Shown here: positions 8,765-17,282 of the stretch, in pieces
How the letters are laid out: every line of letters begins with the position of its first letter
Position numbering within the stretch: position 1 is the first letter of the stretch
Assembly (NCBI GenBank): GCA_025059045.1
Contig: JANXEA010000027.1
Span: 1 to 48,593, forward strand
Reading direction: 5' to 3'
Length of the DNA stretch: 48,593 bases
Origin: Candidatus Bathyarchaeota archaeon
Lineage (GTDB): Archaea > Thermoproteota > Bathyarchaeia > Bathyarchaeales > DTEX01
Position numbers and translations under genes: made by a program
Notes under the pieces: generated by a model
The model's input: the letters and a program-made list of their open reading frames with translations, nothing else
Told to the model about the DNA's origin: nothing
The model's database searches: none

Positions 8765-10049
8765 TTATTTCCCCTCCAACCGAAGACAGATCTCTAAGGA
8801 AATTTGGGTACGATTTATTAATACATTCGGCTCCATGCACAATAGTGGCTCCCTCAGCTCTTAGTCCAGCAACGATGCATGCCATGGCGATTCTATGATC
8901 GCCGTGAGAATTAACTTCTGCGCCACGAATTTTCTCATCTCCAAAAATGACGAATGAATCATCAACTAAACTCATCTTTACGCCCATCTTTGAAAGTTCA
9001 TCCATTAATGAGACTATTCTATTCGATTCCTTGTACCTTAGCCTAGTGACACCTCTAATCCTTGACTTCCCACGAATGAATGATGATAGGACAACAAGTG
9101 GTGGAACGAGGTCGGGATGGTCTTCGGCATTAATATCCAACGGTTTTAGCCTCTTCTCAGCACCTAAAATTCTCACATGATCGTCGCCGACCTCAATTTG
9201 TACACCTATTTCTTGAAGGATATCGACGATGACTCGGTCCCCCTGTAACGAGTCTTTCCTAAGATTTTCAACTTTGAGATCCGAGCCTGTGATAGCCGCT
9301 GCTACAAAAAGAAATGCTGCAGAAGAATAATCCCCTTCAATTTTATGGTTAAAAGGTATATATGTCTGAGGAGCATGAATCTCAAACTTCTCATATTTCC
9401 CGTCAGCGTCAACTTTAACTCCATGCTTCTTAAGAATGTCCAATGTCATACTGACATATGGCTTAGATTCTAACGGAGAAGAAATAATTATCTGGGTTTG
9501 ACCTTTGGCAAGGGGGGTTGCAAAGAGGAGACCCGACACGAATTGCGAGCTTATGTCACCCGGAAGTGATGTTGCTCCCCCTCTGATTCCTCCCCCAAAA
9601 ACAATTAAGGGTGGATAACCGTCGCCCCGAGCAGAATAGCAAGGAACGCCAAGCCGACTAAGAGCATCCAAAATTGGTTTCATTGGTCTCTTACGTAAAC
9701 TAGGTCCGCCTGTAAGTATTGAAATCCCGTCCGCCAAGGCGCAGACTGGGGTCAGAAAGCGAATAGTCGACGCCGATTCTCTACAATTTATGACATTTTC
9801 AGGCGTGTCGGGTTTAGCTCGACCAATGACGAGGAACCTGTTTTCATGATCATTTGCGATTCTGGCTCCCAACATTTTGCATGCTTCTATTGTGGCTAAA
9901 GTGTCCTCACAGATTAGTGGATCTTCAATCGTTGAGAGCCCATCCGAAAGTGATGCTGCTATAAAGGCTCTGTGCGTAAGAGATTTTGATGGCGGGGCTC
10001 GCAGTGCCCCCCGGAGGCATTCCGTCTTTTTGACAATAACATCAGCCAA
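8754..10049 (-). CDS. aroA: 3-phosphoshikimate 1-carboxyvinyltransferase (EPSP synthase)
   Basis: Joins phosphoenolpyruvate to shikimate-3-phosphate. 431 residues with both inside-out alpha/beta domains. Substrate-binding signatures visible are PPSKSLTHRAFIAASLS (N-terminal lysine/serine block), LTGGPSLRKRPMKPI, the IEGDYSSAAFLFVAAA block, and the RYKESNRI and NSHGDHRIAMACIVAG blocks near the C-terminus. The start is a TTG at 10049, six bases after the aroK stop. It sits fifth in the aro operon. Confidence 0.96.
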   Translation of the reverse strand: MADVIVKKTECLRGALRAPPSKSLTHRAFIAASLSDGLSTIEDPLICEDTLATIEACKMLGARIANDHENRFLVIGRAKPDTPENVINCRESASTIRFLTPVCALADGISILTGGPSLRKRPMKPILDALSRLGVPCYSARGDGYPPLIVFGGGIRGGATSLPGDISSQFVSGLLFATPLAKGQTQIIISSPLESKPYVSMTLDILKKHGVKVDADGKYEKFEIHAPQTYIPFNHKIEGDYSSAAFLFVAAAITGSDLKVENLRKDSLQGDRVIVDILQEIGVQIEVGDDHVRILGAEKRLKPLDINAEDHPDLVPPLVVLSSFIRGKSRIRGVTRLRYKESNRIVSLMDELSKMGVKMSLVDDSFVIFGDEKIRGAEVNSHGDHRIAMACIVAGLRAEGATIVHGAECINKSYPNFLRDLSSVGGEIIER

Positions 10050-10055
10050 AGTTTT

Positions 10056-10925
10056 TCACACCGCATGAGCTTTTTCACGATTTATTTTCGACTCAATAAT
10101 TTTTCCATCATATTTTCTCAAAGCCTCTTTGACGCTGCTTACATTTTCATGTGGAACTACTGCTGCTACAGATGGGCCCTTACCTGACAATCCAGCCGCT
10201 ATGGCACCTGCCTCTAAAGCGTCTAATGGAATCTTGGGGTCGTATCCAAGCGCAGCAGCGTAAAGGAAACCGTTCACCGTCATAGCGGTCCAATAATCAC
10301 CTTGCAAGGCTAGTTTGTGGATTGCCTTTACTTGGCTCGCAATTATCTTCATTCTCTTTATATCTGACGTCGCAGTATATGATTTCCTCTCAGGAACATA
10401 AACCAAAACGATGTATCCTTCTTCGGGAATGAACTGCCTAAGGATCTTTCTTTCCATGTTATCCGTTATGACGACATTGCCAAAATAGGAAGCGCAAGCA
10501 TCATCGAAGGCTCCTGTTACTGTAACGCCGGCTTCAATTGCGGCGTCGACGCCTAGACCAATAACCTCAAGATCGCTAATGTCTTCATTAAGAGCGTCAA
10601 GGACAGCAAGCGCAACTGCGTTTGCAGCCGCACTACTACTCTTCAATCCGCGTGCTACTGGAATGTTTGATCTGGTTTCCACATAAGCCCCGTATTCCTC
10701 CTCTAGGTTGAAGTGTCTCAGCACTCGGCTAACGGTCTTCTGAATGAGAATAATGCTTTCGTTAGGATCAGAGAGGATGCGTCCTTCTATCTTTCCAGGC
10801 TCATTGGTCAATCTTACTGAGGCCTCCGTTTGTAGGTCGATGCCTAGAGCTGCTCCGAGACCGCATGAGATGGCATTAACAATTGTTACCGCGCCATATG
10901 CAACTGCTCTTCCCCGAGGAGTCAT
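10056..10925 (-). CDS. aroK: Archaeal (GHMP-type) shikimate kinase
   Basis: 289 residues. It phosphorylates shikimate with ATP but belongs to the GHMP kinase superfamily rather than the bacterial P-loop shikimate kinases. The GHMP glycine-rich loop is seen as VARGLKSSSAAANAVALAVL, and the C-terminal motif as AAGLSGKGPSVAAVV. The position between aroE and aroA supports shikimate rather than homoserine or mevalonate as substrate. The ATG at 10925 overlaps the aroE stop in an ATGA junction. Confidence 0.94.
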   Translation of the reverse strand: MTPRGRAVAYGAVTIVNAISCGLGAALGIDLQTEASVRLTNEPGKIEGRILSDPNESIILIQKTVSRVLRHFNLEEEYGAYVETRSNIPVARGLKSSSAAANAVALAVLDALNEDISDLEVIGLGVDAAIEAGVTVTGAFDDACASYFGNVVITDNMERKILRQFIPEEGYIVLVYVPERKSYTATSDIKRMKIIASQVKAIHKLALQGDYWTAMTVNGFLYAAALGYDPKIPLDALEAGAIAAGLSGKGPSVAAVVPHENVSSVKEALRKYDGKIIESKINREKAHAV

Positions 10926-11800
10926 CTATTTATCCCGCCTTTTTCCAATTGTAACATTCTCCTCTTGGCAACCTTGAGCATTAGATCTATTGGAGCCTTG
11001 ATGCCTGTCCATATTTCGAATGATGCTGCTCCTTGATGGACAAGCATAGACAATCCGTCGATAGTCTTGGCTCCGGCTAGCTTAGCATCTCTAAGCAACC
11101 TTGTCTCAATAGGCTCATAGACAAGGTCGAATACGACCAGGTTGCGTCTCAGCAGATTTGGGGGAACTGGTGTTTCAGTATCGGAATTCATGCCTATGGA
11201 AGTCGCATTTATCAAAATGTCAGAGTCAGATAACATAGCTTCCAGATTCTCCTTATTCAGTTCAAAGGCTAAAACCTCCGAGGCGACCCCGCTGTTCATT
11301 AAGTTCCCGGCAAGCATCTCAGCTTTTTTAACTGTTCTGTTAAGTATAACAATTTTTTTTGCCACTTTGGCCAAGGTGAATGAAATCGACCGTGAAGCTC
11401 CGCCAGCCCCCAAAATTAGGATTCTTTTACCGAAAGGATCCACGTTATTGTATTTCATCGCCATAAGCGCGCCTGCACCATCAGTTGTATATCCTATTAG
11501 CTTTCCGTTATCATTGAGGATCGTGTTGACAGAGCAGGCGGTCTTCGCCGACTCATCCAGCTCATCCAAGTATCGAATAACATCGATCTTATGAGGCATA
11601 GTCACGTTTATACCATGTATACCTAAACCCTTTATGCCGATAATAGCTTTTCCTAGATCTTCACTTTTAACACGAAAAACTACGTAGACATAGTCCAATC
11701 CAAGATGCTCAAACGCTGCGTTATGAATAAAAGGGCTGAGACTATGCTCTACTGGATCACCTATCAAAGCGCATACTCTGGTTTTTCCAGAAATAATCAT
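10922..11800 (-). CDS. aroE: Shikimate dehydrogenase
   Basis: NADP-dependent reduction of 3-dehydroshikimate to shikimate. 292 residues. Shikimate-binding residues appear in SLSPFIHNAAF and NVTMPHK (catalytic lysine), the nucleotide-binding loop is GAGGASRSISF, the NADP-type NRT motif follows at ILNRT, and the later NATSIGM block is present. The ATG start overlaps the aroD stop (ATGA) and its own stop overlaps the aroK start, so the operon is read with coupled translation. Confidence 0.95.
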   Translation of the reverse strand: MIISGKTRVCALIGDPVEHSLSPFIHNAAFEHLGLDYVYVVFRVKSEDLGKAIIGIKGLGIHGINVTMPHKIDVIRYLDELDESAKTACSVNTILNDNGKLIGYTTDGAGALMAMKYNNVDPFGKRILILGAGGASRSISFTLAKVAKKIVILNRTVKKAEMLAGNLMNSGVASEVLAFELNKENLEAMLSDSDILINATSIGMNSDTETPVPPNLLRRNLVVFDLVYEPIETRLLRDAKLAGAKTIDGLSMLVHQGAASFEIWTGIKAPIDLMLKVAKRRMLQLEKGGINR

Positions 11801-12498
11801 TCAAGAACACCTAGCTTGGCATACAGATTTCTGATCTCAACGATATCGATCTGGCCTGGTGCGGTCTCTAAACCTACTTGTAACGAAGCATAGGTGAAAA
11901 GGGCTCCATAAATTGGTGATAGTAGTCGAGAGACGATCCCCTTTCTACCCATTGCGAAACACACGATCTTAAACTTTCTACTAAATTTCTTCGTCAAATC
12001 TAAACATCTAATATTATCCGATAGATTATTTGCGGTTGTTATCAATTTGCAAACGTCAGCTCCTGCTTCGATTTGCGATCTCAGAATCTCCTCCATCTCA
12101 TTCTCTTCCGGAGTTCTTTCATAGTCATGGTGAGAGATTATGCAGGCCGCACCAGCATCTTTAATTTTTTGAACTGCGTCATGAATGTTTTCCGATGTCA
12201 GATCGACATCTACATACTGAAACCCTATCTGGGCAGCTGTGATCAGGGTTCCGATTCTATAATTTTCATCTTGGTACTTCCATCCTCCTTGCGTATGTTG
12301 TCTATTTGTCGCTATTAGCGGGATATTTGCCTGTTTTACAATTTCTTCTAATGTTTTTAGAGAGAAAGCCTCTTCCATATTCATGAAGTCTAAACGAACC
12401 TCTACCAAGTCTGCTCCTAAACGTTCAGCCTTCCTAATCATATAACCTAAGTCTTTAAGATTGCTTGCGGGAATAGAAACGCAGACCCGGGGGATCAC
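11797..12498 (-). CDS. aroD: 3-dehydroquinate dehydratase, type I
   Basis: 233 residues, class I enzyme that dehydrates 3-dehydroquinate through a Schiff base. Signatures are VEVRLDFM near the N-terminus, ISHHDYERTPEENE with the catalytic histidine, and the Schiff-base lysine in ADVCKLITTANNLSDN. The C-terminal SRLLSPIYGALFTYASL and ETAPGQ segments close the active site. The GTG start overlaps the aroB' stop in a GTGA junction. Confidence 0.95.
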   Translation of the reverse strand: MIPRVCVSIPASNLKDLGYMIRKAERLGADLVEVRLDFMNMEEAFSLKTLEEIVKQANIPLIATNRQHTQGGWKYQDENYRIGTLITAAQIGFQYVDVDLTSENIHDAVQKIKDAGAACIISHHDYERTPEENEMEEILRSQIEAGADVCKLITTANNLSDNIRCLDLTKKFSRKFKIVCFAMGRKGIVSRLLSPIYGALFTYASLQVGLETAPGQIDIVEIRNLYAKLGVLE

Positions 12499-13589
12499 CT
12501 TTCGATCACTCTCTCTTCCTTCACAAGTGTCCCGAAGTGTCTCCCTCCCTCTTCCAGATGTACCAGAACTTTTTCTCCTTCCTTGATTTCTCTGACTGAT
12601 CTGCTACCATCTTCTGTAACAAGCCTTATGGTTTCAGCGTCCTGTAATATCACCTTGATTCTCCTACCCTCACATTCTGCATCAACAAGCAGTAACGGTC
12701 TCCATTCAATCTTGACGCGGCAGATGTTCGTTACTCTAGTTTTCCCCTCACGGTCGACTATTAGAACTTCATCCCCAGCCCTTAATTCTGAGAGATACTT
12801 AGTCTTTCCTCCTGGAACCAGAACATAGAGGGCGATAGATCCTGCGTTCACTCTGAACGGGCGAGGGGCAACAAATTGAGTTTCATGAACTTCAGCCTCC
12901 ACCAAGAAGAAGCCGGAAGATTGGCATCCTAATAAAAGTCCTTCACCCGCTTTCATAATGTCGCAAGTGTCTATACATACCCTTGCGCCGGATCCGAGCG
13001 GTTTCGTCTCTACTACTTTAGCTTGCTGAAGTAATATCCTCTCTCCCTTTTCAATCTCCTCTGCCCTTGTCTTAACGTTCTTTACGATCCCATTGATTTC
13101 ATATATCTCCTTAACGTTATGACTATTTGTTACAATTCCATCCGCACCAATCTCCAATGTTTCAAGAATAAGCTTTGCCTCATGTATGTTAGAGACGGTC
13201 GCCAGAAGTAATGTTTTATCATGGATCTCCGCTATCAGGTTCTCTAATGGAATAACTTTCCAGTCTGGGCATTCGATCACTACATAATCGGCGTGAGCAT
13301 GTGCCGCTTCAATAACTTTCTTTTCGTCAGCCTTTGACTTGACAATAACCTCCATACAGGCTTTTTTACCCTTCATCTTAGTCTCCCTTAGAGATTCAAG
13401 ATCTCCTACAAGTTTAATGTCGGAATTATCCGAAGGGCTGACAATAATCTTTCCACTCAAATCTCTGACCAACTGAGTGTCTCCGGAATCGACAACAAAA
13501 GCAGAGACCAAGCTGGCGGTCTTCTTGATTAACTCTATCTTTTCGTCCTTATTAAGGGATGGGTCAACTCTCACCCAAAATTCTCTCAA
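12495..13589 (-). CDS. 3-dehydroquinate synthase II (archaeal AroB')
   Basis: 364 residues. This archaeal enzyme oxidatively deaminates and cyclises 2-amino-3,7-dideoxy-D-threo-hept-6-ulosonate to 3-dehydroquinate, replacing the bacterial DAHP-based AroB. Family marks include the N-terminal MREFWVRVDPSLNKDEK, VVECPDWKVIPLENLIAE, and the C-terminal beta-rich part with GSGARVCIDTCDIM, GEGLLLGCQSSGFFLVEAE and PRPFRVNAGSIA. The start is a TTG with an AAGGAGG ribosome-binding site 10 bases before it. It is the first gene of the aro operon, divergent from aroA', which makes its substrate. Confidence 0.94.
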   Translation of the reverse strand: MREFWVRVDPSLNKDEKIELIKKTASLVSAFVVDSGDTQLVRDLSGKIIVSPSDNSDIKLVGDLESLRETKMKGKKACMEVIVKSKADEKKVIEAAHAHADYVVIECPDWKVIPLENLIAEIHDKTLLLATVSNIHEAKLILETLEIGADGIVTNSHNVKEIYEINGIVKNVKTRAEEIEKGERILLQQAKVVETKPLGSGARVCIDTCDIMKAGEGLLLGCQSSGFFLVEAEVHETQFVAPRPFRVNAGSIALYVLVPGGKTKYLSELRAGDEVLIVDREGKTRVTNICRVKIEWRPLLLVDAECEGRRIKVILQDAETIRLVTEDGSRSVREIKEGEKVLVHLEEGGRHFGTLVKEERVIER

Positions 13590-13911
13590 TATTCGCTAAC
13601 CTCCTTTCTATGATGTGTTTACCCATCTTTTTAGGATTACCCCAAAAATGAAAATTATGTTTCGACTTAATACGCGAAAAGATGATGGCAAATCTTAGGC
13701 TGGGGACTGTCCGTTAAAGAAGCGCATCCTAGACCCCTTGCTCCACATCAATAGGTCGGCACTTTGCCTTCTAGAACATTGTAAAATATATAAGTTATAA
13801 GTCTTGTTTAATCTAAAAATCAGTGCATTGCTTATTGTAAATTTCTGACTTGAGATGATTAAGCTAAACTTTTTATCTTTAAACAGGATCATAATTCGCA
13901 TGTAAATAGTA
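13590..13911. other. Intergenic region between the divergent aroB' and aroA' genes
   Basis: A 322-base A/T-rich gap with no convincing gene. It holds the aroB' ribosome-binding site near 13598, a TATA-like AAAATATATAAG at about 13786-13797 that could act on either strand, and a second TATA-like element at 13869-13880 in front of aroA'. The stretch from about 13695 to 13770 is less A/T-rich than its surroundings and could be leader of the aro operon. A short reverse-strand open frame here has no protein-like composition. Confidence 0.4.
13869..13880 (+). promoter_or_regulatory. TATA-like box of aroA'
   Basis: CTTTTTATCTTT lies about 32-43 bases before the GTG at 13912, which would leave a leader of roughly 10 bases. 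This fits a nearly leaderless transcript. Confidence 0.35.
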
Positions 13912-14745
13912 GTGGTTAATAAAAGAGTGTTTGGGTGTCATGCCGTGACAGAGATTGGCAAAAGAATAAGGCTTGACCGCATAATGAACAGGGATACGAA
14001 AAGAACAGTAATAATACCAATGGATCATGGGTTGACGGTTGGTCCGATTAAGGGATTAGAGGATATGCGAACAACGGTTAATCAGGTCGCGGAAGGTGGA
14101 GCAAACGCTGTCCTCCTCCACAAGGGGATCATAAGGGCCGGCTATAGAGGTTATGGTAAAGACATAGGTCTCATACTTCACCTTTCGGGGAGTAGTGCGC
14201 TTGGACCTGACCCAAATAATAAGGTGCTCGTAGCAGATGTGATCGAAGCAATAAAATTGGGTGCTGACGCGGTCTCTGTACACATCAACGTCGGCTCCAA
14301 TACTGAGCCGGAGCAATTGAAGACATTGGGCAAGGTTGCTAAAATATGCGAAGATTGGGGGATGCCATTGTTAGCGATGATGTATCCAAGGGGCGAGAAA
14401 ATCAAGAATGAATTTGACGTTGATGTTGTGAAGCACGCGGCTAGAATAGGTGCCGAGCTTGGAGCGGACATAGTAAAGACTAATTACACTGGAAACCCGG
14501 AAACGTTCCGAGAAGTCGTGAAAGGATGCCCGGTTCCAGTTGTCATGGCTGGAGGACCTAAGACGAAGACTGACGAAGAGTTCTGCCAAATGGTATACGA
14601 CTGTATAAGGGCTGGAGGGGCTGGTGTAGCCGCCGGAAGAAACGTTTTCCAACATGAAAAACCAGCGAATATGGTTCGAGTTCTATGCGGAATTGTGCAT
14701 GAAGGCTTAGATGTCAAAAACGCCCTTGAAAAATACATGAAATAG
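13912..14745 (+). CDS. 2-amino-3,7-dideoxy-D-threo-hept-6-ulosonate synthase (archaeal AroA')
   Basis: 277-residue class I aldolase of the DeoC/FbaB type, like MJ0400. It joins aspartate semialdehyde with a 6-deoxy-5-ketofructose phosphate-derived unit to start the archaeal shikimate route. Family blocks are [20 protein letters not shown] followed by [15 protein letters not shown], the Schiff-base lysine in [13 protein letters not shown], and [15 protein letters not shown]. The MJ0400-like start suggests the first few residues may be extra: the GTG at 13912 is used here, and a later GTG in frame is possible. Its divergent partner aroB' catalyses the next step, so the two together make 3-dehydroquinate without DAHP. 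Confidence 0.92.
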   Translation: MVNKRVFGCHAVTEIGKRIRLDRIMNRDTKRTVIIPMDHGLTVGPIKGLEDMRTTVNQVAEGGANAVLLHKGIIRAGYRGYGKDIGLILHLSGSSALGPDPNNKVLVADVIEAIKLGADAVSVHINVGSNTEPEQLKTLGKVAKICEDWGMPLLAMMYPRGEKIKNEFDVDVVKHAARIGAELGADIVKTNYTGNPETFREVVKGCPVPVVMAGGPKTKTDEEFCQMVYDCIRAGGAGVAAGRNVFQHEKPANMVRVLCGIVHEGLDVKNALEKYMK

Positions 14746-14980
14746 CGCCATATTGATAGAAAAGTATTTATTAGTAATTATCAGCGATTATCTCTTCGAG
14801 TGATATGAAGTGAGGGGTCAAATTCACAGTGGGCGGTCGTCTTCATCTCTCTATTATCTGAAGAAATGCTAAGCTATGGAAGGGGAAGACCGCTACCAAA
14901 CACTGAACCTGTGGTTTCCTGCCTTTTGCTCAGTCTGATGGTAATGGTGCCCAAGAAATCAAGAAAAGTAAAAAACAGAA
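14746..14980 (+). other. Structured leader-like region before hisG
   Basis: A 235-base gap before the his operon with a TATA-like run near 14764-14775. Downstream, GCGGTC-GTC-TTC near 14834 can pair with GAAGACCGC near 14885 (about 9 pairs with a 3-base bulge), and CAAACAC pairs with GTGGTTTC just after that. A possible leader RNA, but no known riboswitch or box C/D pattern is recognised. A 45-codon frame from 14866 to 15003 overlaps hisG and lacks histidine-rich content, so attenuation by a leader peptide is not supported. Confidence 0.3.
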
Positions 14981-15973
14981 ATGGAGATGAAAATTTTGAA
15001 TAAAGTTAAATTTGCCATTCCAAAAGGCCACTTAGCAGAAGCAACATTAGAAACTCTAAGGAGAGCTGGATACATAGTCTCCGATATAGAGAACACTTAT
15101 CGTCCCGCAATAAATGATCCTTCAATAGAGTTAAAAATTCTCAGACCTCAAGAGATCCCAGTTTTTGTCGGGGAAGGGCTCCAAGACATTGGAATTACCG
15201 GTCTTGATTGGTTGAAGGAGACAAAAGCAGATGTCGAGATTCTACTGGATCTAGAGTACTCTAGAGTGAAAATTGTTCTGGCAGTTCCCAAATACTGGGA
15301 AGACATAAACTCTTTGTCAGATCTCTTGAAAGAATTCTATAATGAAAGAAGAGTCTTGAGAATATCCACCGAATATCTAAACCTTTCAGCTGATTATATC
15401 AAGGAGAACCTAGTGTACAAAGAACTTTACGGTGATGCCGACCCGTTATTGGTGACTCCATGGTGGAGAAAGGGCAATAACGATGCAGTCGCCCTCTTTC
15501 TATCATTTGGAGCGACTGAAGCTAAACCACCGGATAACGCCGATGCCATTGTTGATGTCATGGAGACGGGAACGACTCTTGAGAAGAATGACCTGAAGCC
15601 ACTCGATACTATTCTCGAGTCTTCGGCAATCCTTATCGCAAACAGAGAGTCATTGAAGGATCCTATCAAGGGAGAGAAAATATGCGACATATTAACGCTT
15701 CTCAAGGGAGTTGTGGACGGAAGAAAAAAGCTGCACATCTTCGTTAATGTGAATGAAAAGAATTTAGAAGAGTTGCTGAAGAAATTGCCTGCTCTCAAAC
15801 GCCCTACCATCGCGCCTCTTTCTGAGAAGGGATGGTACTCTGTTAACACAGTGATCGAGAAAGAAAAATTCTTGCAGCTATTGCCAGTGATCAGGAAGCT
15901 GGCTCAGGGCTTAGTGGTCTACGAACCCAGGCAAGTTTTGCCGCTTGACGAGATCTCTAAGAGGTCGGATTGA
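14981..15973 (+). CDS. hisG: ATP phosphoribosyltransferase, long form
   Basis: First step of histidine synthesis: ATP plus PRPP gives phosphoribosyl-ATP. 330 residues, in the long HisG class with a C-terminal regulatory ACT-like domain, so no HisZ partner is needed. Blocks are VKFAIPKGHLAEATLETLRRAGY, GEGLQDIGITGLDWL, and the phosphate-binding DAIVDVMETGTTLEKNDLK. The stretch from about 155 to 180 (DADPLLVTPWWRKGNNDAV) looks like a small lineage insertion before the PRPP-binding segment. The ATG at 14981 is preceded by weak A/G-rich sequence; the ATG at 14987 with ATGGAG ahead is an equal alternative. It is the first gene of the his operon and probably the feedback-controlled step. Confidence 0.93.
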   Translation: MEMKILNKVKFAIPKGHLAEATLETLRRAGYIVSDIENTYRPAINDPSIELKILRPQEIPVFVGEGLQDIGITGLDWLKETKADVEILLDLEYSRVKIVLAVPKYWEDINSLSDLLKEFYNERRVLRISTEYLNLSADYIKENLVYKELYGDADPLLVTPWWRKGNNDAVALFLSFGATEAKPPDNADAIVDVMETGTTLEKNDLKPLDTILESSAILIANRESLKDPIKGEKICDILTLLKGVVDGRKKLHIFVNVNEKNLEELLKKLPALKRPTIAPLSEKGWYSVNTVIEKEKFLQLLPVIRKLAQGLVVYEPRQVLPLDEISKRSD

Positions 15974-15974
15974 A

Positions 15975-17282
15975 TTGGACGCATTGCAATTAAGTGTGCA
16001 ACGAATCTCAAGCGCGTATACAAAGATTATGGCGCAGAGATGGCCTAAAGCTAAGTTTGGAGATTTTGAGGCAGCCGATTATGTAAGGCGAATAATAGAA
16101 GATGTGAGGATGCGTGGTGATAAGGCTCTCTTAGAATATACTGCAAAATTCGACAATGTGGAGCTTCCGCGGAGTTCAATTAAGGTGGAACGCTCAGATG
16201 TAGAAAAAGCATATTCAAATATCAGCGGTGAGCTGGTCAGAGCGATAGAGTTTGCGAAGAAACGCATTGAGCGATTTCAGAATGAGATATTAGCTAGGCT
16301 TAACTTTGAATATTTAGATCAAGGCACAAGGATTAGGAGCTGCCTTAGACCTATTCAAAGAGTAGGTTGCTACATCCCTGGTGGACAAGCTGCATATCCA
16401 AGTAGTGTTGTGATGACGGTTGCTCCAGCCAAAATTGCAGGAGTAAACGATATAATATTATGTTCACCTCCAAGAAAGAACGGTGAGATTGATCCGGCAA
16501 TCCTGGTTGCAGCAGACATCTGCGGCTCAACTGAAATTTATAGGGTCGGAGGTGTTGCGGCGATCGCTGCCATGGCTTATGGAACAGAGACTATCAGGCC
16601 AGTCGAGAAAATAGTTGGCCCAGGCGGCAAATATGTAACCTTGGCAAAAATGCTAGTGTCGAAGGATGTTCCAATCGATTTTCCAGCAGGGCCAAGTGAG
16701 ATCGTCATTTATGCAGATGAGACTGCTGACGCAAAGATCGTGGCTTCAGATATGATATCTCAGGTCGAACATTCGGATGGTATAGCCATTTTGGTTACTA
16801 TTTCCAGAAGATTTGCCGAATCCGTTGCGGAAGAGATTAACAGTCTAATATTATCATTGAAGGGGGACTTCGAAACTATTTATCAGAATCTTTCGAAGAA
16901 TTGTATGTTATTGGTAGGCGACAGCGTTGATGAAGCTGTTAGGTTCATAAATGATTTTGCGCCAGAACATCTAGAGCTGATGACAGAGGATGCTTGGAGT
17001 TTATCAGAAAAAATAAGATCTTCAGGTCTAGTCACGATTGGAAAATACACACCTGTTGCTGCCACCGATTACTGCTTAGGAACAAATCATATTCTGCCTA
17101 CAGGCGGTTTTAGCCGCGTCTATTCAGGCTTGTCCATCCTAAACTTTATGAGGCATCTTACAATTATCGAGGCAAATAAGGAAACTTTATTGAAGTGTCT
17201 AGAGAATGTAAGAGTTCTTGCTGAGGCCGAAGGTTTAATAAACCATGCTTTAGCCATCTCTAGGAGATTTGACATTGACTGA
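15975..17282 (+). CDS. hisD: Histidinol dehydrogenase
   Basis: Zinc enzyme that oxidises histidinol to histidine in two NAD-dependent steps. 435 residues. Visible blocks are VGCYIPGGQAAYPSSVVMTV, the EKIVGPGGKYVTLAK region, the zinc-ligand segment SQVEHSDGIAILVT, the catalytic Glu-His pair in DFAPEHLELM, and GFSRVYSGLSILNFMRHLT. The frame is open back to a TTG at 15945, but GAGGT at 15961-15965 lies 9 bases before the TTG at 15975, one base after the hisG stop, so I prefer 15975. Confidence 0.95.
   Translation: MDALQLSVQRISSAYTKIMAQRWPKAKFGDFEAADYVRRIIEDVRMRGDKALLEYTAKFDNVELPRSSIKVERSDVEKAYSNISGELVRAIEFAKKRIERFQNEILARLNFEYLDQGTRIRSCLRPIQRVGCYIPGGQAAYPSSVVMTVAPAKIAGVNDIILCSPPRKNGEIDPAILVAADICGSTEIYRVGGVAAIAAMAYGTETIRPVEKIVGPGGKYVTLAKMLVSKDVPIDFPAGPSEIVIYADETADAKIVASDMISQVEHSDGIAILVTISRRFAESVAEEINSLILSLKGDFETIYQNLSKNCMLLVGDSVDEAVRFINDFAPEHLELMTEDAWSLSEKIRSSGLVTIGKYTPVAATDYCLGTNHILPTGGFSRVYSGLSILNFMRHLTIIEANKETLLKCLENVRVLAEAEGLINHALAISRRFDID

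Noticed and set aside
13695-13901. 68-residue reverse-strand reading frame in the aro intergenic region
   Set aside because: Its sequence is low-complexity hydrophobic/basic, overlaps promoter elements, and has no ribosome-binding site or similarity.
14800-14980. Box C/D small RNA in the hisG leader
   Set aside because: Loose matches to CTGA and TGATG exist, but they are not in the order or spacing needed.
14866-15003. 45-codon frame overlapping the start of hisG, considered as a his leader peptide
   Set aside because: It contains no histidine and runs into hisG in another phase; attenuation of that kind is not expected here.
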